From positions 62,001 through 126,000 of the forward strand of contig AP018173.1 of the NCBI GenBank assembly GCA_002368175.1: DNA of 64,000 nucleotides. The letters are read 5' to 3'. How positions within the stretch are numbered: position 1 is the first letter of the stretch; every line of letters starts with the position of its first letter. The notes beneath the pieces are model-generated. The model was not told the DNA's origin and made no database searches. It saw nothing but the letters and a program-made list of their open reading frames with translations. Source of the DNA: Calothrix sp. NIES-2098 (GTDB lineage: Bacteria; Cyanobacteriota; Cyanobacteriia; Cyanobacteriales; Nostocaceae). Position numbers and translations under genes: made by a program. Shown one piece after another: positions 27,144 through 37,115 of this stretch.

Positions 27144-28052
27144 ATGAACAAACCATCCTCTAATGACTCAGAAATACCTGCAACAGAGGCAACTAAGGAT
27201 ATCTCCCATCAAACAGATTCAGTTTCAGCAACTATTACAGTGATGGCTGTGGAAATTTCTGAACTGACACAGGAAGAACAGCGAGATCGTCTCCACTTAG
27301 AACGGAAGGTAGAAAGAGCATTTTTTGAAGCAGGTAAGGCATTGATGGAGTTGCGAGATCGCAGGCTATACCGCTCGACTCATAAAACTTTCGAGGATTA
27401 TTGCCGTGATAGATTTGGTCATAGTCGCCAAAAGTCAAATTACTTGATTGCGGCAGCTGATGTCTACGAAAATTTGACAACAATTTGTTGTCAAAATTCG
27501 CCAGATCGAGATTTGACAACAAATGAATCACAAATTCTGCCGACAACTGAGGGGCAAGTCCGACCCATTACAAAGCTAAAACCGCAGGAACAGTGGGAAG
27601 TATGGCAGAGTGCAGTACAACAAGCAGGTGGTAAAGTGCCGACTGGTAGAATCGTGAAGGATGTTTTACAACGCATCATGGAACGTACCAAAGTACCAAA
27701 CACCTACTTTGTTGGCGAAGTCTGCCAAATCCTAACTAAGGATAATCCAGAACTTAGAGGTAAAGGTGGCTGTTGGGCAATTGTCACTCAAGTCAACGAA
27801 TTTAGTTGTACCGTGAGAATGTGGGATGCAGAGTATACCATTGGGTTGAAGCATTTAAAATCCTTCAATTACTTGCCTGATGATTGTCAGCAGATGCAAC
27901 TCATATGCGGTCGCATTAGTCGAGTGTATTCCAGTACCTTAGAGGAATCAGTGCAAAAATTTCTGGAGTATTTGGGAAAAGTGAACCGTCCTTATTTAAC
28001 TTCTTTGGAAGAGAAATTGTTGCGTGTATTAGAGTCAGAAATTCTCCCCTAA
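27144..28052 (+). CDS. ParB/KorB-like plasmid regulator (hypothetical)
   Basis: A 302-aa soluble protein. Residues 50-110 (LERKVERAFFEAGKALMELR, then HKTFEDYCRDRFGHSRQKSN) form the short helical DNA-binding module often seen in plasmid and phage replication or partition accessory proteins. After it comes a linker with LKPQEQWEVWQSAVQQAGGK and PTGRIVKDVLQRI, which resembles the helix-turn-helix stretch of ParB-type proteins. The C-terminal part (190-270) is strand-rich with GGCWAIVTQVNEFSCTVRMW. Similar genes accompany rep genes on Nostoc plasmids. The role as partition or copy-control factor is an inference from this context. Confidence 0.6.
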   Translation: MNKPSSNDSEIPATEATKDISHQTDSVSATITVMAVEISELTQEEQRDRLHLERKVERAFFEAGKALMELRDRRLYRSTHKTFEDYCRDRFGHSRQKSNYLIAAADVYENLTTICCQNSPDRDLTTNESQILPTTEGQVRPITKLKPQEQWEVWQSAVQQAGGKVPTGRIVKDVLQRIMERTKVPNTYFVGEVCQILTKDNPELRGKGGCWAIVTQVNEFSCTVRMWDAEYTIGLKHLKSFNYLPDDCQQMQLICGRISRVYSSTLEESVQKFLEYLGKVNRPYLTSLEEKLLRVLESEILP

Positions 28053-29335
28053 AGGTTTCGGGACTGTCAAAACTTTCACCAGTATGGATTTACTCCGAAT
28101 AAAAAAATATTGATTTGACAAATTATAGCTCACAACGATGCGCAACAGGCGGCTTTCATACTTGCAACAAAATCGGCAACACGGAAGAGATCGGCGAGTT
28201 TTAATACTGTCCAGGAGCAATTCATGTTACTCTAGCGAAAGCAATGATACCCAGAAATGGTCTTCGTCGATGTTTGAAGGAGGTTAAACCGACAAAAGCA
28301 ATATATTGAGATAACCAGAATGTGAGGGGAGTCGTTAGAAAACAGGATTGGTGTCCGAAGGACTTGGCGGTCAAGAAAACACCAAAATTGTTTAGAGCCT
28401 AACGATACCTTACGACCGACCCCTGTTGCCAATATTAGCATATAGGGGATGGAGTAGTATGCCTTTTTTTAGACAAATAGCAAAAAAGGCATCTAGCGCT
28501 ACAATTTCTCCCAACTCTAGCCCGACTGTAGGTGAAAAACATTTTGATAGCTAGATTATCTAGTTACCAGTCACAAATAGTTTAGGAAGAAATTTCTCGG
28601 CTAGATGCCTCTTATATGAGGATAATGTCGTGAATACTCAAATTTTCCAGCTAAAAGCTGTTTTGTTTGGCTTTGAAATCAAGCATAGGACTGATTTTTG
28701 GTTTTTTGACTGTCAACCCCCAAAGCATTGCCTAATCGCTTAGGAGTTTTGGCAAGTCACTTAAAAAGAAATCGGTTAGCTGCCCACACGCCAGACCTAT
28801 GCTAAGCGGTTAACAACTAACCGTAACAAACATTAAAGTAATTTCAATGTAACAATGTCTGCGTCATAAAGGCAAAGTAAGCGCAACACCGAATCAAGTG
28901 CATCACAGAATATCAAACTAACTTCTTAAGTTTCGTTACTCAAAATTTCAGCCTTTTCAGGAACGAAACTGCTTTGTTAAAAGATTGAAATCTTGTTATT
29001 AAGGGAGTTGGAATGAAGTTGTTAGCTGTTGGTAACACTTGATATGAACACCGCTACTTTCGCCTTCGAGAGTCAGGGTAGGGGGCTTTTCAACAGTAGG
29101 TATTTAGGTTGACGACAATTAATTGCAGTAAATTCTCAATTATTTAATGTTTTTTTCAGATTTTTAACCATTGTTTTGGTTTGAGAACCCAAACAATTGG
29201 TCAAATCTCAAAAACCTACACTGGAAAAACGCTGGAAGTAGAAGAAGAATCTTCACTACACCTTGCATTCAACACCCTACGCTCTCAAACAGTGGGTAGC
29301 TCCGATGTACGCGATCATCATCGGAGAATAGAATA
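28053..29335. other. Long non-coding block before rep: candidate origin region
   Basis: No plausible gene in 1283 bp. Notable structures are a hairpin ATGCCTTTTTT/AAAAAAGGCAT (28459-28492); a pair of CATCTAGC/GCTAGATG words (28491 and about 28603); an inverted repeat AGTTTCGTT/AACGAAACT (about 28928-28972); and a GGTTAGCTG...GCGGTTAACAACTAACCG cluster around 28776-28824. Dense inverted repeats directly upstream of a replication initiator are typical for a plasmid origin or for an antisense-RNA copy control. This is an inference only. Confidence 0.4.
28459..28492. terminator. Hairpin with U-rich arm
   Basis: An 11-bp perfect stem, ATGCCTTTTTT with AAAAAAGGCAT, around an 11-nt loop. One arm is a T-run, so it could stop transcripts in either direction or form part of a regulatory RNA upstream of rep. 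Confidence 0.4.
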
Positions 29336-32300
29336 ATGACACTTCCCAATGTAATTAATATCAATTTTACTAATGATAACGACCAATTAACTGACAACCA
29401 TTGGCTTGAATGGGTAATTGCTTCAGGTGTTGACCCAAAATTAACTGCTCTCAATGTCCGTTCTCTTAGCGGATCGATAGTATACGAATATTTACTTTAC
29501 GCGCTACCCCAAACAGCCAGACGTAACGATGGGCGATTACGAGATGGATACTTAAGACAATATGCTCACACTACATTAGGGGGATGGTGGGTAAATGGAC
29601 TAGACCCACTCAACAATTGGCTTCCTATGGAATGGGGGCGTTTCAAACCAGATCGTCCCCGCATCGATTTTGAGAAAAACAAACCCGTTAAATACGAATC
29701 TCCTCCCAAAACACCCAACCGCGTCACTTACTTTGATGTTCCCAACTGTATTTGGGATAAAGTTGCCCAACGGTACAATATCAAAAGATATCATTCTCCC
29801 TTAGCATTACGTCTGTTTGACCGACTCAATCCGCGCTTATTTTGGGAGTGGGTGCAGTTACATAGAGAAATTCCCATCATTCTTTGTGAGGGAGAGAAAA
29901 AAGCAGCCAGTTTACTGAGTCATGGATTTGTAGCGATCGCCCTCCCAGGAATTTGGAACGGACGCGTGGGGCAGCAGGACTTTGATGAACGGTTACACCC
30001 AGACTTAGTACCGTTAGCACAAAGCGGGCGCAAGTTTATAATTCTCTTTGATTATGAAACAAAAGCTTCAACCTGCTGGTCAGTTTTTCAAGCAACCGTT
30101 CGTACTGGTAAGGCGATTGAGGCATACGGTTGTACAGCTGAAGTGGCGCTGTTACCGGGGCCAGAAAAAGGTGTTGATGATTTTGTGGTTTCTAGGGGTA
30201 AGGATGCTTTAGCACTACTGTTAGCAATCATTGATGATGCCAAAGCACTGGCTGATTATCGCTGCTCGTATCGTGGCAGAAAATGGGGACTGAGCAAATA
30301 TAAACCAGATGTGACAGTCAATATCAAATATCTAACCCAAGCTCTGGAAATTCCTATTTTTGAAGAACTTGGCGATACTATTGAGGTTATCGATCGGGGA
30401 GCAAAAGAAGATGAGTCGCACGAAGTTAGCTTTGCAACCACCCCTCTATCTGACTCCAAAAACCTAGTCGAAAATTACCCTAAGTCTCTGACTGCCCAAT
30501 ATTCTTCCACAAGCAGAGCATCTTTTCGCTTTCCTCGTTCGGGGCTTGTGGTTTTGTGGAGTGATATGGGTACAGGTAAAACTGAACTCATGCGCTGGTG
30601 GCGTAACCACAATCCAAAAGCAAGATTCCTCAACAACGGACATCGCGTCAACCTGCTGAAAAATCTGGCTCTGCGCTTAGAAACTGCTATGTACTCAGAA
30701 TTGGGTTACGTAGGCTTGGCTCAAGCTACTGCTTTGAGCATTACTATTGATAGCTTGCATAAGCTCAACACTCAAGCCCTCACATACGGCTGCATCTTTA
30801 TTGATGAAGCTTGCCAATACCTCACACACCTCTTGCACAGTAACACTTGCAAGGAACATCGCGCTGCAATCCTGGAAGTGCTGGAATACATAGTATACAA
30901 TGCTCCACTGGTTGTGATAGCTGATGCTCATATGGACGATGTTACTATCGACTTCTTCCGAGCAATGCGACCGCAATCAGAAGTCCCATACATCATCAAA
31001 AACGAATGGCGCAATGGAGATCGGACAATTTACTGGTATGAAGGTCATAATTCCAGCGCCCTAGTTGCTCAAATTTCAGCAGCGCTAATGGCTGGACAAA
31101 AAATTATGGTAGTTTCTGACTCGAAGCGCTTTATTAAAAAACTCGAACAGTCACTAACAGTGCAGATACGCTCAAAAAACGACAACAACAGCGCTGACGA
31201 GCAAAATCTTCCAGGCTTGAAAAATCAGCTACGCATCTGGTCTATCCATTCAGATAACTCCGGATCTGAAGAAAACATTGCTTTCATCAAAGATATTACC
31301 AACGCCGTCAAAAACCTCGATGCTTTACTGACCTCTCCCAGCCTCGGGACTGGAGTAGACATTGCCCAATATCATTTTGATTTGGTTTTTGGTGCGTTTC
31401 ATGGAGTTTCCCAAACTGCAACCGAGTGCGCCCAACAGCTGTATCGTTATCGTCCCTTAGTTCCATTTCACGTTTGGGTGGCAAAGCGCCCTCCCTTTGG
31501 CTACAAAGACACTAACGCCGCCAAAATTAAAGAACGCTTACTGCAAACCAATGAAATGACAGCTTTTTTATTGCGAATTGACCGTCAAACTGGCTCTCGG
31601 GGCGCAGAGAAAGACTGGGCGCTAGAGGCTTATTGCCAAATTTTAGCTAAACGCAACCAGTCTATCAATAATCTGCGTGATGATTTGCACTCGCTGCTGT
31701 CCCTTATGGGCAATACATTTATATCCATAGGAAGTGATGACAATCGGCTTTCCCTTGAAAATCTTAAAAAAGCTGCGGCGGCGTTGGATACTGCTTATCA
31801 TCTGGCTGTTACCAGGGCTAATAATATTACAGCGACTGAGTATCGTCATCGTAAGAGCAAAGATTACTTGTCACCAGAGGAAGTTTTTGAGTGCGAGAAG
31901 TATCGTATTCGGTCAGCTTACGGTATGGAGGTGACACCCCAACTGGTTGAAAAAGATGCGGGTGGTCGGTTAATTGGTGCGCTTGCTGACTTAGAAGCAA
32001 TTTTAGAAGAACCATTCGAGTCAATTATTGACTTTCAAACTGGGCAAAAATACCCTGCGCCACCAAAAATTGTCATAGATAAAGACCGCACCGAACGGGA
32101 CAAATTACCTTTGTGCATTGACTGGGGGAATTACTCGGCGCGGTGGCTGGCCCGCTTCAACTTGGGTTTACATCACATTCTTAAACGATTGATAGCCGGG
32201 GGCGAGATTACAGCAACCGACCCAGACTTACTCAATATGAGGGAGATTGCCTCACATTGTGCTGCTCACATTAAAGCAATTCTTGGTTTTACTGTCCCTT

Positions 32301-32887
32301 CAGAATGCGAACCCATTTGGTTACTGGCCACTTTAGTCGAACAGCTAGGACTAAAGTTATCATGTCGCAAACAGGGGCCACGCGGTCAACAAGTGAAAAT
32401 TTACTCACTTTCACTAGAGGAATTAGAATTTGCTTTTCATGTAATTGCTTACCGTCACCAAGGGCTTACATTCAAGGAGTCGGATGTTTGTTTGGTTGCT
32501 GGAACTCCCGCTTCATTAGAGGAGATCGTGCAGTCCCAATCTGCTGTAGAGCGAAAACAACAGCTCGTATCCACCCCCCCCCATAAATGTATAGGTAACT
32601 CCCCTCATCAGGGGGGGGATACTACGGATTTTGACCCACCTCCTACTGACCCCACTACCCTACTCCATTGTGTGGAAATGCTTCGTTCTGTTGTTGCTCA
32701 AGGAGTGGACGCAATTAAAGTCATTCTCCAGCGATGGAGTGGAGTTTTGCGCTGGGAGACTGTGTTGGAGTGCGAAGCGAGATATCCTCATGAACTGCGG
32801 CAACTTCATGCTGCTGTCCCAGAATTTTATGCCTTGCTAAATGAGGAAGTTTTACCAGTGACAACTCTCCCAATACGGTTCGGTTAA
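29336..32887 (+). CDS. CyRepA1-family plasmid replication protein (DUF3854 plus helicase)
   Basis: A 1183-aa protein. Residues about 20-330 are a DUF3854 domain with the TOPRIM-like IILCEGEKKAASLLSHG (about 180), the acid motif FIILFDYETKAS and LLPGPEKGVDDF. From about 400 there is a helicase with Walker A WSDMGTGKTELMRW, DEAC box IFIDEACQYL (about 483) and TSPSLGTGVDIAQYHFDLV (motif V-like, about 668). This primase/helicase layout is that of the CyRepA1 initiators of cyanobacterial plasmids, so the gene most likely sets replicon identity. A palindromic C9...G8 insertion is translated in frame near residue 1080. The last residues (PIRFG) are read from the end of the IS4 element, so the natural C-terminus is lost. 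Confidence 0.85.
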   Translation: MTLPNVININFTNDNDQLTDNHWLEWVIASGVDPKLTALNVRSLSGSIVYEYLLYALPQTARRNDGRLRDGYLRQYAHTTLGGWWVNGLDPLNNWLPMEWGRFKPDRPRIDFEKNKPVKYESPPKTPNRVTYFDVPNCIWDKVAQRYNIKRYHSPLALRLFDRLNPRLFWEWVQLHREIPIILCEGEKKAASLLSHGFVAIALPGIWNGRVGQQDFDERLHPDLVPLAQSGRKFIILFDYETKASTCWSVFQATVRTGKAIEAYGCTAEVALLPGPEKGVDDFVVSRGKDALALLLAIIDDAKALADYRCSYRGRKWGLSKYKPDVTVNIKYLTQALEIPIFEELGDTIEVIDRGAKEDESHEVSFATTPLSDSKNLVENYPKSLTAQYSSTSRASFRFPRSGLVVLWSDMGTGKTELMRWWRNHNPKARFLNNGHRVNLLKNLALRLETAMYSELGYVGLAQATALSITIDSLHKLNTQALTYGCIFIDEACQYLTHLLHSNTCKEHRAAILEVLEYIVYNAPLVVIADAHMDDVTIDFFRAMRPQSEVPYIIKNEWRNGDRTIYWYEGHNSSALVAQISAALMAGQKIMVVSDSKRFIKKLEQSLTVQIRSKNDNNSADEQNLPGLKNQLRIWSIHSDNSGSEENIAFIKDITNAVKNLDALLTSPSLGTGVDIAQYHFDLVFGAFHGVSQTATECAQQLYRYRPLVPFHVWVAKRPPFGYKDTNAAKIKERLLQTNEMTAFLLRIDRQTGSRGAEKDWALEAYCQILAKRNQSINNLRDDLHSLLSLMGNTFISIGSDDNRLSLENLKKAAAALDTAYHLAVTRANNITATEYRHRKSKDYLSPEEVFECEKYRIRSAYGMEVTPQLVEKDAGGRLIGALADLEAILEEPFESIIDFQTGQKYPAPPKIVIDKDRTERDKLPLCIDWGNYSARWLARFNLGLHHILKRLIAGGEITATDPDLLNMREIASHCAAHIKAILGFTVPSECEPIWLLATLVEQLGLKLSCRKQGPRGQQVKIYSLSLEELEFAFHVIAYRHQGLTFKESDVCLVAGTPASLEEIVQSQSAVERKQQLVSTPPHKCIGNSPHQGGDTTDFDPPPTDPTTLLHCVEMLRSVVAQGVDAIKVILQRWSGVLRWETVLECEARYPHELRQLHAAVPEFYALLNEEVLPVTTLPIRFG
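32571..32623 (+). repeat. Palindromic C-run/G-run insertion inside the rep gene
   Basis: GTATCCA followed by nine C, a 25-nt centre, then eight G and ATAC. The arms are nearly perfect complements. The unit keeps the reading frame and codes for a Pro/His/Gly-rich loop. It resembles small mobile palindromes of Nostoc-type genomes. Confidence 0.55.
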
Positions 32888-34346
32888 GTTCTAAGCGGTG
32901 TTAATTACGGAGAAAGTGAGCGTTTGTAATTTAGCTGTTTGGGTTCTATGTATGGGCTTTTTGTTCGGAAATTTGGCTCTAGTTTTTTTGACAACACGAG
33001 GATTGCTTCTACCTTCAGGTTCAGGAATCTGCTCATCCAAAATTTCGCGCTTTAGCCAGGCGAAAAAAAGGGAAATTCTTCAATTTGGAGCCGCTGAAAT
33101 TTAGGAACAGCCCGACGAACAATATTCAGCGTGCCAGTAAAACTTAATCGTAAGGGAGAGATGGAAGCAGATTCGGCAACTTGAAACATGAGCGAACGCA
33201 CAGCCCAATGACCAAGCAGCCAGCCATAAATTTCCTGAACAACTTCACGGGGATTGAGAGAACGAATCAGAGTTTTACGCCCTAAAAGATGGACTTTAAG
33301 TTCATCAATAGTACTCTCTATTTCCCAACGGCGATGATATTCTGTTGCTAACAATAGAGCGGGGAATTTCTCAACATCAGTCAAACTGGTAATTAAACGG
33401 TAAGTTTGCGCTTGGTCATCAGTATCAATAGTGTATTCAATTACCCGCGTCCTAATTTTTGTGCCACCTTTTTTTTTTAGATTTACCGTCCGGGGCAATC
33501 CAAGATAGATAAGAACCATCGGGCAAGACTGTCTCGATTGAGAACTTGACATTCTTTGGTATCCGCCCCAAGTAATCACATTTTTGATTGACAGTGGCTT
33601 GTACCATTTTGTAAGAATGTAGCCCTCTATCCCACATCAATAACATTCCTTTTTGTACAGAGCGTAAGAGCTTTTTTGCTCTGGTTCGTTCGCCAATCCG
33701 GTATGGACACATCAATGCGTCAACGATTAAATGTGTTCCAGCTTCAATCAACAGTACCAAACGAACCTTGGGGAAAGCAGCTACCGTACCTGGGCGTGTT
33801 GCTGGGTAGCCAAATACTCTTGCATTTGTCACTGTATCTGGAACATCAAATACTGTCCCGTCTAGTGCCATCAACCGCAGCCCTCCCAAAAAAGCCCCTG
33901 GGGTTTGGGCTGTGGCACAAGGACGCACTACCAAATGAAACAAGCGGCTCATCACCCTACATCCTACACGCTGTCTGGCTTCCGTTATTGACGACTTGCT
34001 AGGTACTCGCCAATACTGCCCAACTCTGATCCACACTTCACTCAACCCATCCACCAGATTTTTCAGTACTGTTCTCATTGATGCTTTTGACCACAAGCTC
34101 ATTGCAATCACCAAACAAATCACCAAATTTGTTGGTAAAGCCCGCTTCCGTTCCTCATTACTGTCTGTGTCTGCGATCGCCTGCGTCATTGCCTGTGCCG
34201 GTATAGCTGTTTCTAAAGCTTTGAGTACTGTACCCGACTCAATTGCTGACGAGATTAATGAGAATTCTTTGAGTTGCATTCAACATCAGTACACTTGAGT
34301 GACAACCCTCAGTCTACCTGCTTTTGACCTTAACCGAACCGTATTG
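32871..34346 (-). mobile_element. IS4-family insertion sequence (1476 bp)
   Basis: The two ends carry the inverted repeat CAATACGGTTCGGTTAAG, identical over 18 bp (32871-32888 and 34329-34346). Inside is one transposase gene in two overlapping frames. A related ACTCTC word flanks both ends in inverted orientation, so the true tips may be a few bases further out, and no direct target duplication is visible. The insertion replaces the end of the CyRepA1-type rep gene. Confidence 0.8.
33052..34279 (-). CDS. IS4-family transposase, two frames joined at an A10 run
   Basis: The first frame (34279 down to 33452) covers the N-terminal domain and the catalytic LMALDGTVFDVPDT and LMWDRGLHSYKMV regions. 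The second frame (about 33480 down to 33052) carries the third acid in YHRRWEIESTIDELK, an exact Y-(2)-R-(3)-E-(6)-K signature of IS4 enzymes. The frames meet at ten consecutive A (33469-33478 on the plus strand as T). Slippage on such a run is common in IS elements, so this may be programmed frameshifting rather than decay. Together they give one full-length transposase of about 410 aa. Confidence 0.75.
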
Positions 34347-34406
34347 AGAGTGGAAGACGGAATATAAGGAAAAATCGTAGCAAAATTCCAAATCGCATTC
34401 TGAGTT

Positions 34407-34480
34407 GGTGAAGTGGAGTTGAAGGGTGCAACTTATTGCTCTTTTAGGCGATCGCTCTGCCACATTGAGCTACACTAGCA
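34407..34480 (-). other. tRNA-like remnant (low confidence)
   Basis: On the minus strand the bases TAGCTCAATGTGGCAGAGC look exactly like a tRNA D-arm, and 74 nt from the start there is a CCA end. The anticodon and T arms do not fold well and a GCGATCGC octamer sits in the anticodon region, so a working tRNA is unlikely. Part of it (34437-34455) is repeated in inverted orientation at 34527-34545. Confidence 0.25.
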
Positions 34481-34545
34481 TTTCTGGATCGACGGGTCTT
34501 TCCAGTAACCTTCAAAAGGGAGCAACGCGATCGCCTAAAAGAGCA
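34437..34545. repeat. 19-bp perfect inverted repeat containing HIP1
   Basis: TGCTCTTTTAGGCGATCGC at 34437-34455 and its exact complement at 34527-34545, separated by 71 bp. The right copy is followed by AGAGCATTTCACCTTGTAA, reminiscent of a tRNA-Thr anticodon arm. The pair lies between the IS4 element and a tyrosine recombinase gene, so it could be a recombination site. Confidence 0.5.
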
Positions 34546-34713
34546 TTTCACCTTGTAAAACCTCAGCCTTCTACAGTATTAAAAGCGTATATTAAATTAC
34601 ATTTATCTTGAAGAATTATCATAGAGAATTTGTTAGTTGAAAGTGAGTTAGAGAAAGCAAATTGCGGGAGAATAGGATTGATATCGAAAAGAACCATTTT
34701 CGCGCACAAGGCT

Positions 34714-35760
34714 ATGTCCGATACCTCTTATCCGACTGGGCGTGCATCCCCAAAAGCAAGCGATAATACTCCTATTGATTTGACAGTAGAGTCATTAAAA
34801 AAATCTTTTGAAGCCCCAATTGAGCGGTATTTTGCGGCAACGGAGGATGAGCAGGATGTCATTGCTTTGATGCTTGCTAATATCCGCGCACTTAGTACGC
34901 GGCGCGAATACCAGAAAGATTTGCGGAAATTTTTCGTGGCGATGACTGGTGTTGACCCAAATCCTGACAGTGTGTTGGAGTTTTTACACCTCAGCGAAAA
35001 GCGGGCAGTGGCGGTGGTGTTGAAATATAAGGCCAAGCTACTGGCTGTTGGGTTGAAGGAAGCAACAGTTAACCGTCGCCTCAGCAGCATTAAATCGTTG
35101 GTGAAGTTTGCCCGCAAGTTGGGTGTGTGCAGCTACACCCTAGAAGATGTAGAGTTGGAAAAGGTAAAGGCGTATCGAGATACCACTGGGGTAGATGCCG
35201 AAAGCATCAACAGTGCAATTGGGCTAATTGAGCGCTCAACTGTTCGGGGAAAAAGGGATTATGCGCTATTGCGTCTTTTATGGGAAAATTTGCTGCGTCG
35301 TGATGAAGTCAGCAAATTAGACGTGAAAGACTTTAACCCTCATGAGTGCAGATTACGGATTTTGGGGAAAGGAAAGGGTACAAACGATGAATGGGTAAGA
35401 TTATCAGTGGCTTCGGTGAATGCCATCTGCGATTGGTTGCAAGTGCGAGGTAATCTTAGTGCCGCTTCACCTTTATTTATCTCTCTTGACAACCGCAGCA
35501 AAGGGCATCGGTTGACTGGAGATGGCATTCGCAAAATTGTCGTCAATTATTTTGATGCGGCTGGTGTAAAAAAGTTAATGTCACCGCACCGTATCCGCCA
35601 CAGCGGGATTACAACTATTTTGGATGCGACTCAAGGGGATGTACGCAAGGCACAAAAAGTTAGTCGCCATGTGAAGCTGGATGTATTAATCCAGTACGAC
35701 GATAACCGCAAACAAGGTCAAGATGAAATGACCAATTTATTGGCAGATATGATTGACTAA
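34714..35760 (+). CDS. Tyrosine recombinase/integrase
   Basis: About 348 aa from ATG 34714; a TTG at 34630 in the same frame would add 28 residues. The N-terminal core-binding SAM-like domain includes RREYQKDLRKFFVAM and TVNRRLSSIKSLVKFARK. The catalytic domain has Arg in WENLLRRDEVSKLDV, the beta-hairpin Lys in LGKGKGTNDEW, HRIRHSG (His-x-x-Arg) and the SRHVKLDVLIQYDDNR box with the histidine and the nucleophilic tyrosine. All active-site residues are present. Such single-gene integrases on Nostoc plasmids may resolve multimers or move cassettes. It is convergent with an RHH/coiled-coil gene. Confidence 0.88.
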   Translation: MSDTSYPTGRASPKASDNTPIDLTVESLKKSFEAPIERYFAATEDEQDVIALMLANIRALSTRREYQKDLRKFFVAMTGVDPNPDSVLEFLHLSEKRAVAVVLKYKAKLLAVGLKEATVNRRLSSIKSLVKFARKLGVCSYTLEDVELEKVKAYRDTTGVDAESINSAIGLIERSTVRGKRDYALLRLLWENLLRRDEVSKLDVKDFNPHECRLRILGKGKGTNDEWVRLSVASVNAICDWLQVRGNLSAASPLFISLDNRSKGHRLTGDGIRKIVVNYFDAAGVKKLMSPHRIRHSGITTILDATQGDVRKAQKVSRHVKLDVLIQYDDNRKQGQDEMTNLLADMID

Positions 35761-35779
35761 GGAAGCTAGCTGGGTAATT

Positions 35780-36361
35780 CTATTGCGGTACTGGATGGTA
35801 TAGACCGTCTTCTAGGTGGAACTCCCATCCTATGCTTCTTGGGTCGCGGTTACGAGTCCAACTGATGAAATCTTGGATGGAAAGTTTTTCAAAGTGGTCT
35901 ACAAGATATGATGCTGTTACACCTAGTCTTGAGGCTAAGTTTTGGGCTGGTAATGGTTCTAGTTCTAGCTGTGGTGGGTGGTAGTTATTTGATTTGCGCT
36001 TAGAACTAGAATATGAGCGCCCAGAGAGGACAGAGATTGCTCCTTCTATTTTTGCTAAACGTTGGGCAATTGCTTCGGTTTTCTGCTCTAACAGTGAAAG
36101 TCGTTGTTTTGAGCTATTTTCTACACCAAATTCTACACTGGCTTCTTGCCTATTAGCGAGCGCGCTCAATTGAGCTTCCAAGTTGTGTAGACGAGTTTCT
36201 ACACTCACTTCTGTACCAGCAGTTGGTCCCAGGACATGAGACAAACCTTGGATAACTAAATCGGTAGCAGTGGTGTGACGTTCTTGTGCGGCAGCGCGGA
36301 GCGCTTTGGTCAGGGTTTTGGGAAGTTTGAAATTAATTGATTCGCGTTCTATAGAAGCCAT
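35780..36361 (-). CDS. RHH/coiled-coil DNA-binding protein
   Basis: About 193 aa from ATG 36361; upstream in-frame codons are poor. The N-terminus, INFKLPKTLTKALRAAAQER then TTATDLVIQGLSHVLG, is a ribbon-helix-helix-type domain. The middle (RLHNLEAQLSALANRQE and RLSLLEQKTEAIAQRLAKIE) is a coiled coil. The C-terminal part, LASRLGVTASYLVDHFEK followed by SIQDFISWTRNRDPRSIGW, looks like a small HTH-type domain. Such proteins are common in Nostoc accessory DNA. They are probably plasmid regulators, and the exact role is unknown. It lies 20 bp from the end of the convergent recombinase gene. Confidence 0.7.
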   Translation of the reverse strand: MASIERESINFKLPKTLTKALRAAAQERHTTATDLVIQGLSHVLGPTAGTEVSVETRLHNLEAQLSALANRQEASVEFGVENSSKQRLSLLEQKTEAIAQRLAKIEGAISVLSGRSYSSSKRKSNNYHPPQLELEPLPAQNLASRLGVTASYLVDHFEKLSIQDFISWTRNRDPRSIGWEFHLEDGLYHPVPQ

Positions 36362-36590
36362 GTCTACACTACTTATATACCCTAGTACAGACAGTTTACC
36401 GCGTAGTATGACACTGTATGTGGTGTGAGTTCGCAGATCGGATGAAATTTGAACAACGAATTTATGAGTATTAAGACAACGAAACTCGCGCATAAATTGA
36501 AATAGACTGTGGAGTTAGGCTGGGAGCTAAATAGTCAATTCGCAAAGCAACTGAAATTTTCTGACATGGAGAAATGATGATGTATCGAAT

Positions 36591-37115
36591 CTATCCCACT
36601 AATAAAATTCGGTTAATCCAGATATGAATCGTGGCTAGAGAAAGAAAACCATTGAAGCAGGCAGCAATTCTTTCCCCTCTCACAACGAGCCGACGATATT
36701 TTCGTTGAAACCAAGCAAAACAACGCTCTTGTTGAAAACGCGGCACGGAAATTTTAATTGGTCTACCCCGATTTTTCTTGCTCTTCCAAGAACGTCACAT
36801 CTGTTTGCCAACGCTGAAGCCATCTGTGTGCTGCACTTTTTGATACCCAAATTTCCCCTTTTGGAATATCACACCAACGACTTCCTGTTATTAATATATA
36901 CAGCAATGTGTTCAGTACATGACGAAATGGTGCATGAGGCATTCCGCGTTAGCGAAGCTTACCGAAGGTATCGCGTTTTTCTGGTTCTTGAGGAAATATA
37001 TCTTCAAACAACCTCCATTCTAAATCGCTTAATCCTTCAAACCGTCCAGCCATACCGTGTTACACCTTTCTGATTTGAAAAGCAGATTATCACATTTCTG
37101 GTATTAGTGGGATAG
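36591..37115 (-). pseudogene. IS5-type transposase remnant with terminal repeats
   Basis: Both ends carry CTATCCCACTAATA as an inverted repeat (36591-36604 and 37102-37115). On the minus strand the first part encodes the usual IS5-group opening (GRFEGLSDLEWRLFEDIFPQ, then HAPFRHVLNTLLYILITGSR and SAAHRWLQRWQTD), but the frame breaks several times. The catalytic C-terminal half is missing; only about 525 bp remain. The element cannot code for a working enzyme, though its ends could still be moved in trans. Confidence 0.65.

Noticed and set aside
32871..34346. Target-site duplication of the IS4 element
   Set aside because: The flanks share ACTCTC only in inverted orientation, so no direct duplication can be claimed.
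36705..37073. A 122-codon plus-strand frame
   Set aside because: It lies opposite the IS5-type transposase remnant and is its shadow.
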